Source of the DNA: Hydractinia symbiolongicarpus
Lineage: Eukaryota > Cnidaria > Hydrozoa > Anthoathecata > Hydractiniidae
DNA length: 64,000 nucleotides
Assembly (NCBI RefSeq): GCF_029227915.1
Contig: NC_079884.1
Coordinates: 4,280,001 to 4,344,000 of the forward strand
Direction: 5' to 3'
Part shown: in pieces, positions 1 through 13,199 of the stretch
Layout: the number at the start of each line of letters is the position of its first letter
Numbering within the stretch: the stretch's first letter is position 1
Made by a program: the position numbers and the translations under genes
The notes under the pieces: generated by a model
What the model saw: the letters and a program-made list of their open reading frames with translations, nothing else
Database searches by the model: none
What the model was told of the DNA's origin: nothing

Positions 1-48
1 TAGTTTTTAAAAATGTTTTCAATTTTGATGAGACGGTGAATAAAAGAA

Positions 49-2980
49 GTTTAATCGCCGGCAAACGAAAACCTGCGATTTCCCGTAAATCCTGGACTCG
101 GCCCGTATAGTCAAAAGTATACAAAGAAAGTACCCAGGGATTAAACTCAATTCCTAAACGATTTTTTAAATTATTATTTCACCACTAAAGCGCATGAGAC
201 TTGTAGTTTTCAAGAATGTTTTCATTTTTAATGAGACGCTGAATAAAAGCAGTTTAATCGCCGGCAAACGAAAACCCGCGACTTCCCGTAAATCCCGGAC
301 TCGGCCCGTATAGTCAAAAGTATACAAAGAAAGTACCCAGGGAGTAAACTCATTTGTCGAACGATTTTTTAAATTATTTTTTCACCACTAAAACGCATGA
401 GACTTGTAGTTTTCAAAAATGTTTTCATTTTTGATGAGACGCTGAATAAAAGAAGTTTAATAGCCGGCAAACGAAAACCTGCGATTTCCCATAAATCCCG
501 GACTCGGCCCGTATAGTCAAAAGTATACAAAGAAAGTACCCGGGGTGTAAACTCATTTCCCGAACGATTTTATAAATTATTATTTCACCACTAAAGCCCA
601 TGAGACTTGTAGTTTTTAAAAATGTTTTCATTTTTGATGAGACGCTGAATAAAAGAAGTTTAATTGCCAGCAAACGAAAACCCGCGACTTCCCGTAAATC
701 CCGGACTCGGCCCGTATAGTCAAAAGTATACAAAGAAAGTACCCAGGGAGTAAATTCATTTCCCGAACGATTTTTTAAATTAATTTTCACCACTAAAACG
801 CATGAGACTTGTAGTTTTTAGAAATGTTTTCATTTTTGATGAGACGTTTAATGAAAGTTGTTTAATCGCCAGCAAACAAAAACCCGCGATTTCCGGTAAA
901 TCCCGGGCTTGGCCCGTATAGTCGAATGTATACAAAGAAAGTACCCTGTGAGTAAACTCATTTCCAGAACGATTTTTTAATTTACTTTTTCAACACTAAA
1001 ACGCATGAGACTTGTAGTTTTCAAAAATGTTTTCATTTTTGATGAGACGCTGAATAAAAGAAATTTAATCGCCGGCAAGCAAAAACCCGCCATTTCCCGT
1101 AAACCCCGGACTAGGTCCGTATAATCAAAAGTATACAAAGAAAGTACCCAGGGAGTAAACTCATTTCCTGAACGATTTTTTAAATTATTTTTTCAGCACT
1201 AAAACGCATGAGACTTGTAGTTTTTAAAAATGTTTTCAATTTTGATGAGACGGTGAATAAAAGAAGTTTAATCGCCGGCAAACGAAAACCTGCGATTTCC
1301 CGTAAATCCTGGACTCGGCCCGTATAGTCAAAAGTATACAAAGAAAGTACCCAGGGATTAAACTCATTTCCTAAACGATTTTTTAAATTATTATTTCACC
1401 ACTAAAGCGCATGAGACTTGTAGTTTTCAAGAATGTTTTCATTTTTAATGAGACGCTGAATAAAAGCAGTTTAATCGCCGGCAAACGAAAACCCGCGACT
1501 TCCCGTAAATCCCGGACTCGGCCCGTATAGTCAAAAGTATACAAAGAAAGTACCCAGGGAGTAAACTCATTTGTCGAACGATTTTTTAAATTATTTTTTC
1601 ACCACTAAAACGCATGAGACTTGTAGTTTTCAAAAATGTTTTCATTTTTGATGAGACGCTGAATAAAAGAAGTTTAATAGCCGGCAAACGAAAACCCGCG
1701 ACTTCCCGTAAATCCCGGACTCGGCCCGTATAGTCAAAAGTATACAAAGAAAGTACCCAGGGAGTAAACTCATTTGTCGAACGATTTTTTAAATTATTTT
1801 TTCACCACTAAAACGCATGAGACTTGTAGTTTTCAAAAATGTTTTCATTTTTGATGAGACGCTGAATAAAAGAAGTTTAATAGCCGGCAAACGAAAACCT
1901 GCGATTTCCCATAAATCCCGGACTCGGCCCGTATAGTCAAAAGTATACAAAGAAAGTACCCGGGGTGTAAACTCATTTCCCGAACGATTTTATAAATTAT
2001 TATTTCACCACTAAAGCCCATGAGACTTGTAGTTTTTAAAAATGTTTTCATTTTTGATGAGACGCTGAATAAAAGAAGTTTAATTGCCAGCAAACGAAAA
2101 CCCGCGACTTCCCGTAAATCCCAGACTCGGCCCGTATAGTCAAAAGTATACAAAGAAAGTACCCAGGGAGTAAATTCATTTCCCGAACGATTTTTTAAAT
2201 TAATTTTCACCACTAAAACGCATGAGACTTGTAGTTTTTAGAAATGTTTTCATTTTTGATGAGACGTTTAATGAAAGTTGTTTAATCGCCAGCAAACAAA
2301 AACCCGCGATTTCCCGTAAATCCCGGGCTTGGCCCGTATAGTCGAATGTATACAAAGAAAGTACCCTGTGAGTAAACTCATTTCCAGAACGATTTTTTAA
2401 TTTATTTTTTCAACACTAAAACGCATGAGACTTGTAGTTTTCAAAAATGTTTTCATTTTTGATGAGACGCTTAATGAAAGAGGTTTAATCGCCGGCAAAC
2501 GAAAACCCGAGATTTCCCGTAAATCCCGGGCTTGGCCCGTACAGTCAAAAGTATACAAAGATAGTACCCAGGGAGTAAACTCATTTCCCGAACGATTTTT
2601 TAATTATTTTTTTTCACCACTAAAACGCATGAGACTTGTAGTTTTCAAAAATGTTTTCATTTTTGATGAGACGCTGAATAAAAGAAATTTAATCGCCGGC
2701 AAGCAAAAACCCGCCATTTCCCGTAAACCCCGGACTAGGTCCGTATAATCAAAAGTATACAAAGAAAGTACCCAGGGAGTAAACTCATTTCCTGAACGAT
2801 TTTTTAAATTATTTTTTCAGCACTAAAACGCATGAGACTTGTAGTTTTTAAAAATGTTTTCAATTTTGATGAGACGGTGAATAAAAGAAGTTTAATCGCC
2901 GGCAAACGAAAACCTGCGATTTCCCGTAAATCCTGGACTCGGCCCGTATAGTCAAAAATATACAAAGAAAGTACCCAGGG
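49..2980. repeat. Higher-order repeat block A, copy 1
   Basis: This 2.93 kb segment matches 6033-8964 at a constant offset of 5984 bp. The match starts at the TTTAATCGCCGG of the first monomer and ends where GTACCCAGGG is followed by TGTAAAC here but by ATTAAAC in the other copy. Both copies share rare private variants, such as ATTAAACTCAATTCC near 144 and 6128, so this is a block copy rather than two similar arrays. The only mismatch I noticed is near 895 (TTCCGG here, TTCCCG in the other copy). Within the block, the first ~400 bp recur about 1217 bp downstream (near 1216), which is an older 6-monomer period. Confidence 0.9.
194..396 (+). repeat. Representative 203-bp satellite monomer
   Basis: First complete monomer in the phase used here, and a reference for the array. 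It contains short palindromes that recur in most monomers (GCCGGC and GTATAC; CCCGGG in one variant family). Its A/T-tracts are regularly spaced, first in the TTTT/AAAA/TTTT stretch after ACTTGTAG and again in the T6 tracts before CACCACTAAA. The middle of the monomer is CpG-rich (CGCCGG, ACGAAAACCCGCG, CCCG). Strand is assigned only by the convention that ATGAGACTTGTAG reads 5' to 3'. Confidence 0.9.
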
Positions 2981-5900
2981 TGTAAACTCGTTTCCCGAAC
3001 GAATTTTTAAATTATTATTTCACCACTAAAGCCCATGAGACTTGTAGTATTTAAAAATATTTTCATTTTTGATGAGACGCTGAATAAAAGAAGTTTAATC
3101 GCCGGCAAACGAAAACCCGTGACTTCCCGTAAATCCCGGACTCGGCCCGTATAGTCAAAAGTATACAAAGAAAGTACCCAGGGAGTAAACTCATTTCCCG
3201 AACGATTTTTTAAATTATTATTTCACCACTAAAGCCCATGAGACTTGTAGTATTTAAAAATATTTTCATTTTTGATGAGACGCTGAATAAAAGAAGTTTA
3301 ATCGCCGGCAAACGAAAACCCGCGACTTCCCGTAAATCCCGGACTCCGCCCGTATAGTCAAAAGTATACAAAGAAAGTACCCAGGGAGTAAACTCATTTC
3401 CCGAACGATTTTTTAAATTATTATTTCACCACTAAAGCCCATGAGACTTGTAGTATTTAAAAATATTTTCATTGTTGATGAGACGCTGAATAAAAGAAGT
3501 TTAATCGCCGGCAAACGAAAACCCGCGACTTCCCGTAAATCCCGGACTCGGCCCGTATAGTCAAAAGTATACAAAGAAAGTACCCAGGGAGTAAACTCAT
3601 TTGTCGAACGATTTTTTAAATTATTTTTTCACCACTAAAACGCATGAGACTTGTAGTTTTTAAAAATGTTTTCATTTTTGATGAGACGCTGAATAAAAGA
3701 GGTTTAATCGCCGGCAAACGAAAACCTGCGATTTCCCGTAAATCCTGGACTCGGCCCGTATAGTCAAAAGTATACATAGAAAGTACCCAGGGAGTAAACT
3801 CATTTCCTAAACGATTTTTTAAATTATTATTTCACCACTAAAACGCATGAGACTTGTAGTTTTCAAGAATGTTTTCATTTTTGATGAGACGCTGAATAAA
3901 AGCAGTTTAATCGCCGGCAAACGAAAACCTGCGATTTCCCGTAAATGCCGGACTCGGCCCGTATAGTCAAAAGTATAGAAAGAAAGTACCCAGGGTGTAA
4001 ACTCATTTCCCGAACGATTTTTTAAATTATTTTTTCACCACTAAAACGCATGAGACTTGTAGTTTTCAAAAATGTTTTTATTTTTGATGAGACGCTGAAT
4101 AAAAGAAGTTTAATCGCCGGCAAACGAAAACCCGCCATTTCCCGTAAACCCCGGACTCGGCCCGCATAGTCAAAAGTATACAAAAAAAGTACCCAGGGAG
4201 TAAACTCATTTCCCGAACGATTTTTTAAATTATTTTTTCACCACTAAAGCCCATGAGACTTGTAGTTTTCAGAAATGTTATCATTTTTGATGAGACGCTT
4301 AATGAAAGTGGTTTAATCGCCGGCAAACGAAAACCCGCGATTTCCCGTAAATCCCGGGCTTAGCCCGTATAGTCGAATGTATACAAAGAAAGTGCCCTGT
4401 GAGTAAACTCATTTCCAAAACGATTTTTTAAATTATCTTTTCACCACTAAAACGCTTGAGACTTGTAGTTTTCAAAAATGTTTTTATTTTTGATGAGACG
4501 CTGAATAAAAGAAGTTTAATCGCCGGCAAACGAAAACCCGCCATTTCCCGTAAACCCCGGACTCGGCCCGCATAGTCAAAAGTATACAAAGAAAGTACCC
4601 AGGGAGTAAACTCATTTCCCGAACGATTTTTTAAATTATTTTTTCACCACTAAAACGCATGAGACTTGTAGTTTTCAAAAATGTTTTTATTTTTGATGAG
4701 TCGCTGAATAAAAGAAGTTTAATCGCCGGTAAACGAAAACCTGCGATTTCCCGTAAATCCCGGACTCGGCCCGTATAGTCAAAAGCATACAAAGAAAGTA
4801 CCCAGGGAGTAAACTCATTTCCCGAACGATTTTTTAAATTATTATTTCACCACTAAAGCCCATGAGACTTGTAGTATTTAAAAATATTTTCATTTCTGAT
4901 GAGACGCTGAATAAAAGAAGTTTAATCGCCGGCAAACGAAAACCCGCGACTTCCCGTAAATCCCGGAGTCGGCCCGTATAGTCAAAAGTATACAAAGAAA
5001 GTACCCAGGGAGTAAACTCATTTCCCGAACGATTTTTTAAATTATTATTTCACCACTAAAGCCCATGAGACTTGTAGTATTTAAAAATATTTTCATTTTT
5101 GATGAGACGCTGAATAAAAGAAGTTTAATCGCCGGCAAACGAAAACCCGCGACTTCCCGTAAATCCCGGACTCGGCCCGTATAGTCAAAAGTATACAAAG
5201 AAAGTACCCAGGGAGTAAACTCATTTGTCGAACGATTTTTTAAATTATTTTTTCACCACTAAAACGCATGAGACTTGTAGTTTTCAAAAATGTTTTCATT
5301 TTCGATGAGACGCTGAATAAAAGAAGTTTAATAGCCGGCAAACGAAAACCTGCGATTTCCCATAAATCCCGGACTCGGCCCGTATAGTCAAAAGTATACA
5401 AAGAAAGTACCCGGGGTGTAAACTCATTTCCCGAACGATTTTTTAAATTATTATTTCACCACTACAGCCCATGAGACTTGTAGTTTTTAAAAATGTTTTC
5501 ATTTTTGATGAGACGCTGAATAAAAGAAGTTTAATTGCCGGCAAACGAAAACCCGCGACTTCCCGTAAATCCCGGACTCGGCCCGTATAGTCAAAAGTAT
5601 ACAAAGAAAGTACCCAGGGAGTAAACTCATTTCCCGAACGATTTTTTAAATTAATTTGCACCACTAAAACGCATGAGACTTGTAGTATTTAAAAATATTT
5701 TCATTTTTGATGAAACGCTGAATAAAAGAAGTTTAATCGCCGGCAAACGAAAACCCGCGACTTCCCGTAAATCCCGGACTCGGCCCGTATAGTCAAAAGT
5801 ATACAAAGAAAGTACCCAGGGAGTAAACTCATTTGTCGAACGATTTTTTAAATTATTTTTCACCACTAAAACGCATGAGACTTGTAGTTTTCAAAAATGT

Positions 5901-6032
5901 TTTCATTTTTGATGAGACGCTGAATAAAAGAAGTTTAATAGCCGGCAAACGAAAACCTGCGATTTCCCATAAATCCCGGACTCGGCCCGTATAGTCAAAA
6001 GTATACAAAGAAAGTACCCGGGGTGTAAACTC

Positions 6033-8964
6033 ATTTAATCGCCGGCAAACGAAAACCTGCGATTTCCCGTAAATCCTGGACTCGGCCCGTATAGTCAAAA
6101 GTATACAAAGAAAGTACCCAGGGATTAAACTCAATTCCTAAACGATTTTTTAAATTATTATTTCACCACTAAAGCGCATGAGACTTGTAGTTTTCAAGAA
6201 TGTTTTCATTTTTAATGAGACGCTGAATAAAAGCAGTTTAATCGCCGGCAAACGAAAACCCGCGACTTCCCGTAAATCCCGGACTCGGCCCGTATAGTCA
6301 AAAGTATACAAAGAAAGTACCCAGGGAGTAAACTCATTTGTCGAACGATTTTTTAAATTATTTTTTCACCACTAAAACGCATGAGACTTGTAGTTTTCAA
6401 AAATGTTTTCATTTTTGATGAGACGCTGAATAAAAGAAGTTTAATAGCCGGCAAACGAAAACCTGCGATTTCCCATAAATCCCGGACTCGGCCCGTATAG
6501 TCAAAAGTATACAAAGAAAGTACCCGGGGTGTAAACTCATTTCCCGAACGATTTTATAAATTATTATTTCACCACTAAAGCCCATGAGACTTGTAGTTTT
6601 TAAAAATGTTTTCATTTTTGATGAGACGCTGAATAAAAGAAGTTTAATTGCCAGCAAACGAAAACCCGCGACTTCCCGTAAATCCCGGACTCGGCCCGTA
6701 TAGTCAAAAGTATACAAAGAAAGTACCCAGGGAGTAAATTCATTTCCCGAACGATTTTTTAAATTAATTTTCACCACTAAAACGCATGAGACTTGTAGTT
6801 TTTAGAAATGTTTTCATTTTTGATGAGACGTTTAATGAAAGTTGTTTAATCGCCAGCAAACAAAAACCCGCGATTTCCCGTAAATCCCGGGCTTGGCCCG
6901 TATAGTCGAATGTATACAAAGAAAGTACCCTGTGAGTAAACTCATTTCCAGAACGATTTTTTAATTTACTTTTTCAACACTAAAACGCATGAGACTTGTA
7001 GTTTTCAAAAATGTTTTCATTTTTGATGAGACGCTGAATAAAAGAAATTTAATCGCCGGCAAGCAAAAACCCGCCATTTCCCGTAAACCCCGGACTAGGT
7101 CCGTATAATCAAAAGTATACAAAGAAAGTACCCAGGGAGTAAACTCATTTCCTGAACGATTTTTTAAATTATTTTTTCAGCACTAAAACGCATGAGACTT
7201 GTAGTTTTTAAAAATGTTTTCAATTTTGATGAGACGGTGAATAAAAGAAGTTTAATCGCCGGCAAACGAAAACCTGCGATTTCCCGTAAATCCTGGACTC
7301 GGCCCGTATAGTCAAAAGTATACAAAGAAAGTACCCAGGGATTAAACTCATTTCCTAAACGATTTTTTAAATTATTATTTCACCACTAAAGCGCATGAGA
7401 CTTGTAGTTTTCAAGAATGTTTTCATTTTTAATGAGACGCTGAATAAAAGCAGTTTAATCGCCGGCAAACGAAAACCCGCGACTTCCCGTAAATCCCGGA
7501 CTCGGCCCGTATAGTCAAAAGTATACAAAGAAAGTACCCAGGGAGTAAACTCATTTGTCGAACGATTTTTTAAATTATTTTTTCACCACTAAAACGCATG
7601 AGACTTGTAGTTTTCAAAAATGTTTTCATTTTTGATGAGACGCTGAATAAAAGAAGTTTAATAGCCGGCAAACGAAAACCCGCGACTTCCCGTAAATCCC
7701 GGACTCGGCCCGTATAGTCAAAAGTATACAAAGAAAGTACCCAGGGAGTAAACTCATTTGTCGAACGATTTTTTAAATTATTTTTTCACCACTAAAACGC
7801 ATGAGACTTGTAGTTTTCAAAAATGTTTTCATTTTTGATGAGACGCTGAATAAAAGAAGTTTAATAGCCGGCAAACGAAAACCTGCGATTTCCCATAAAT
7901 CCCGGACTCGGCCCGTATAGTCAAAAGTATACAAAGAAAGTACCCGGGGTGTAAACTCATTTCCCGAACGATTTTATAAATTATTATTTCACCACTAAAG
8001 CCCATGAGACTTGTAGTTTTTAAAAATGTTTTCATTTTTGATGAGACGCTGAATAAAAGAAGTTTAATTGCCAGCAAACGAAAACCCGCGACTTCCCGTA
8101 AATCCCAGACTCGGCCCGTATAGTCAAAAGTATACAAAGAAAGTACCCAGGGAGTAAATTCATTTCCCGAACGATTTTTTAAATTAATTTTCACCACTAA
8201 AACGCATGAGACTTGTAGTTTTTAGAAATGTTTTCATTTTTGATGAGACGTTTAATGAAAGTTGTTTAATCGCCAGCAAACAAAAACCCGCGATTTCCCG
8301 TAAATCCCGGGCTTGGCCCGTATAGTCGAATGTATACAAAGAAAGTACCCTGTGAGTAAACTCATTTCCAGAACGATTTTTTAATTTATTTTTTCAACAC
8401 TAAAACGCATGAGACTTGTAGTTTTCAAAAATGTTTTCATTTTTGATGAGACGCTTAATGAAAGAGGTTTAATCGCCGGCAAACGAAAACCCGAGATTTC
8501 CCGTAAATCCCGGGCTTGGCCCGTACAGTCAAAAGTATACAAAGATAGTACCCAGGGAGTAAACTCATTTCCCGAACGATTTTTTAATTATTTTTTTTCA
8601 CCACTAAAACGCATGAGACTTGTAGTTTTCAAAAATGTTTTCATTTTTGATGAGACGCTGAATAAAAGAAATTTAATCGCCGGCAAGCAAAAACCCGCCA
8701 TTTCCCGTAAACCCCGGACTAGGTCCGTATAATCAAAAGTATACAAAGAAAGTACCCAGGGAGTAAACTCATTTCCTGAACGATTTTTTAAATTATTTTT
8801 TCAGCACTAAAACGCATGAGACTTGTAGTTTTTAAAAATGTTTTCAATTTTGATGAGACGGTGAATAAAAGAAGTTTAATCGCCGGCAAACGAAAACCTG
8901 CGATTTCCCGTAAATCCTGGACTCGGCCCGTATAGTCAAAAATATACAAAGAAAGTACCCAGGG
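6033..8964. repeat. Higher-order repeat block A, copy 2
   Basis: Near-identical copy of 49-2980 at offset 5984 bp. Its left edge coincides with an off-register join near 6034, where a monomer is shortened by 103 bp. That edge is therefore probably the physical breakpoint of the event that created or placed this copy. Confidence 0.9.
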
Positions 8965-11039
8965 ATTAAACTCATTTCCTAAACGATTTTTTAAATTATT
9001 ATTTCACCACTAAAGCGCATGAGACTTGTAGTTTTCAAGAATGTTTTCATTTTTAATGAGACGCTGAATAAAAGCAGTTTAATCGCCGGCAAACGAAAAC
9101 CCGCGACTTCCCGTAAATCCCGGACTCGGCCCGTATAGTCAAAAGTATACAAAGAAAGTACCCAGGGAGTAAACTCATTTGTCGAACGATTTTTTAAATT
9201 ATTTTTTCACCACTAAAACGCATGAGACTTGTAGTTTTCAAAAATGTTTTCATTTTTGATGAGACGCTGAATAAAAGAAGTTTAATAGCCGGCAAACGAA
9301 AACCTGCGATTTCCCATAAATCCCGGACTCGGCCCGTATAGTCAAAAGTATACAAAGAAAGTACCCGGGGTGTAAACTCATTTCCCGAACGATTTTATAA
9401 ATTATTATTTCACCACTAAAGCCCATGAGACTTGTAGTTTTTAAAAATGTTTTCATTTTTGATGAGACGCTGAATAAAAGAAGTTTAATTGCCAGCAAAC
9501 GAAAACCCGCGACTTCCCGTAAATCCCGGACTCGGCCCGTATAGTCAAAAGTATACAAAGAAAGTACCCAGGGAGTAAATTCATTTCCCGAACGATTTTT
9601 TAAATTAATTTTCACCACTAAAACGCATGAGACTTGTAGTTTTTAGAAATGTTTTCATTTTTGATGAGACGTTTAATGAAAGTTGTTTAATCGCCAGCAA
9701 ACAAAAACCCGCGATTTCCCGTAAATCCCGGGCTTGGCCCGTATAGTCGAATGTATACAAAGAAAGTACCCTGTGAGTAAACTCATTTCCAGAACGATTT
9801 TTTAATTTATTTTTTCAACACTAAAACGCATGAGACTTGTAGTTTTCAAAAATGTTTTCATTTTTGATGAGACGCTGAATAAAAGAAGTTTAATCGCCGG
9901 CAAACGAAAACCCGCGACTTCCCGTAAATCCCGGACTCGGCCCGTATAGTCAAAAGTATACAAAGAAAGTACCCAGGGAGTAAACTCATTTGTCGAACGA
10001 TTTTTTAAATTATTTTTTCACCACTAAAACGCATGAGACTTGTAGTTTTCAAAAATGTTTTCATTTTTGATGAGACGCTGAATAAAAGAAATTTAATCGC
10101 CGGCAAGCAAAAACCCGCCATTTCCCGTAAACCCCGGACTCGGCCCGTATAGTCAAAAGTATACAAAGAAAGTACCCAGGGAGTAAACTCATTTGTCGAA
10201 CGATTTTTTAAATTATTTTTTCACCACTAAAACGCATGAGACTTGTAGTTTTCAAAAATGTTTTCATTTTTGATGAGACGCTGAATAAAAGAAGTTTAAT
10301 AGCCGGCAAACGAAAACCTGCGATTTCCCATAAATCCCGGACTCGGCCCGTATAGTCAAAAGTATACAAAGAAAGTACCCGGGGTGTAAACTCATTTCCC
10401 GAACGATTTTTTAAATTATTATTTCACCACTAAAGCCCATGAGACTTGTAGTTTTTAAAAATGTTTTCATTTTTGATGAGACGCTGAATAAAAGAAGTTT
10501 AATTGCCAGCAAACGAAAACCCGCGACTTCCCGTAAATCCCGGACTCGGCCCGTATAGTCAAAAGTATACAAAGAAAGTACCCAGGGAGTAAATTCATTT
10601 CCCGAACGATTTTTTAAATTAATTTTCACCACTAAAACGCATGAGACTTGTAGTTTTTAGAAATGTTTTCATTTTTGATGAGACGTTTAATGAAAGTTGT
10701 TTAATCGCCAGCAAACAAAAACCCGCGATTTCCCGTAAATCCCGGGCTTGGCCCGTATAGTCGAATGTATACAAAGAAAGTACCCTGTGAGTAAACTCAT
10801 TTCCAGAACGATTTTTTAATTTATTTTTTCAACACTAAAACGCATGAGACTTGTAGTTTTCAAAAATGTTTTCATTTTTGATGAGACGCTGAATAAAAGA
10901 AATTTAATCGCCGGCAAGCAAAAACCCGCCATTTCCCGTAAACCCCGGACTAGGTCCGTATAATCAAAAGTATACAAAGAAAGTACCCAGGGAGTAAACT
11001 CATTTCCCGAACGATTTTTTAAATTATTATTTCAGCACT

Positions 11040-12660
11040 AAAACGCATGAGACTTGTAGTTTTTAAAAATGTTTTCATTTTTGATGAGACGCTGAATAAA
11101 AGACGTTTAATCGCCGGCAAACGAAAACCCGCCATTTCCCGTAAACCCCGGACTCGGCCCGCATAGTCAAAATTATACAAAAAAGTACCCAGGGAGTAAA
11201 ACTCATTTCCCGAACGATTTTTTAAATTATCTTTTCACCACTAAAACGCTTGAGACTTGTAGTTTTCAAAAATGTTTTTATTTTTGATGAGACGCTGAAT
11301 AAAAGAAGTTTAATCGCCGGTAAACGAAAACCTGCGATTTCCCGTAAATCCCGGACTCGGCCCGTATAGTCGAATGTATACAAAGAAAGTACCCAGGGTG
11401 TAAACTCATTTCCCGAACGATTTTTTAAATTATTATTTCACCACTAAAGCCCATGAGACTTGTAGTATTTAAAAATATTTTCATTTTTGATGAGACGCTG
11501 AATAAAAGAAGTTTAATCGCCGGCAAACGAAAACCCGTGACTTCCCGTAAATCCCGGACTCGGCCCGTATAGTCAAAAGTATACAAAGAAAGTACCCAGG
11601 GAGTAAACTCATTTCCCGAACGATTTTTTAAATTATTATTTCAGCACTAAAACGCATGAGACTTGTAGTTTTTAAAAATGTTTTCATTTTTGATGAGACG
11701 CTGAATAAAAGACGTTTAATCGCCGGCAAACGAAAACCCGCCATTTCCCGTAAACCCCGGACTCAGCCCGCATAGTCAAAAGTATACAAAAAAAGTACCC
11801 AGGGAGTAAACTCATTTCTTGAACGATTTTTTAAATTATCTTTTCACCACTAAAACGCTTGAGACTTGTAGTTTTCAAAAATGTTTTTATTTTTGATGAG
11901 ACGCTGAATAAAAGAAGTTTAATCGCCGGTAAACGAAAACCTGCGATTTCCCGTAAATCCCGGACTCGGCCCGTATAGTCGAATGTATACAAAGAAAGTA
12001 CCCAGGGTGTAAACTCATTTCCCGAACGATTTTTTAAATTATTATTTCACCACTAAAGCCCATGAGACTTGTAGTATTTAAAAATATTTTCATTTTTGAT
12101 GAGACGCTGAATAAAAGACGTTTAATCGCCGGCAAACGAAAACCCGCGATTTCCCGTAAACCCCGGACTCGGCCCGCATAGTCAAAAGTATACAAAAAAA
12201 GTACCCAGGGAGTAAACTCATTTCCCGAACGATTTTTTAAATTATCTTTTCACCACTAAAACGCTTGAGACTTGTAGTTTTCAAAAATGTTTTTATTTTT
12301 GATGAGACGCTGAATAAAAGAAGTTTAATCGCCGGTAAACGAAAACCTGCGATTTCCCGTAAATCCCGGACTCGGCCCGTATAGTCGAATGTATACAAAG
12401 AAAGTACCCAGGGTGTAAACTCATTTCCCGAACGATTTTTTAAATTATTATTTCACCACTAAAGCCCATGAGACTTGTAGTATTTAAAAATATTTTCATT
12501 TTTGATGAGACGCTGAATAAAAGACGTTTAATCGCCGGCAAACGAAAACCCGCCATTTCCCGTAAACCCCGGACTCGGCCCGCATAGTCAAAATATACAA
12601 AGAAAGTACCCAGGGAGTAAACTCATTTCCCGAACGATTTTTTAAATTATTTTTTCAGCA
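11040..12660. repeat. Short 3-mer and 2-mer higher-order repeats
   Basis: The diagnostic variant AAAAGACGTTTAATCGCC lies at about 11101, 11710, 12116 and 12522, giving spacings of 609, 406 and 406 bp (three, two and two monomers). Between the marks the same alternation recurs: a monomer with GCATAGTC, then one with GTATAGTCGAATG and AGGGTGTAAAC. This is a locally amplified dimer with a neighbouring trimer version. Confidence 0.8.
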
Positions 12661-13199
12661 CTAAAACGCATGAGACTTGTAGTTTTCAGAAATGTTTTCA
12701 TTTTTGATGAGACGGTGAATAAAAGAAGTTTAATCGCCGGCAAACGAAAACCCGCGATTTCCCGTAAATCCCGGGTTGGCCGGTATAGTCGAATGTATAC
12801 AAAGAAAGTACCCTGTGAGTAAACTCATTTCAAAAACCATTTTTTAAATTATCTTTTCACCACTAAAACGCATAAGACTTGTAGTTTTCAAAAATGTTTT
12901 CATTTTTGATGAGACGCTGAATAAAAGAAGTTTAATCGCCGGCAAACGAAAACCCGCCATTTCCCGTAAACCCCGGACTAGGTCCGTATAATCAAAAGTA
13001 TACAAAGAAAGTACCCAGGGAGTAAACTCATTTCCCGAACGACTTTTTAAATTATTTTTTCAGCACTAAAACGCATGAGACTTGTAGTTTTTAAAAATGC
13101 TTTCATTTTTGATGAGACGTTGAATAAAAGACCTTTAATCGCCGGCAAACGAAAACTTGCGATTTCCCGTAAATCCCGGACTCGGCCCGTATAGTCAAA

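Noticed and set aside
425-793. Minus-strand open frame of 122 codons, repeated at 1845, 6409, 7829 and 9250, and many similar 60-116 codon frames on both strands
   Set aside because: They are translations of the satellite. They shift frame at each 203-bp monomer, persist only where a 201- or 202-bp variant intervenes, and recur wherever the same variant order recurs. The sense and antisense frames overlap. There is no start context, splice structure or conserved domain.
2425-2748. Plus-strand 107-codon frame, copied at 8409
   Set aside because: It is two satellite monomers read in frame because of a small length change. Its two halves are the same peptide, as expected for a repeat and not a protein.
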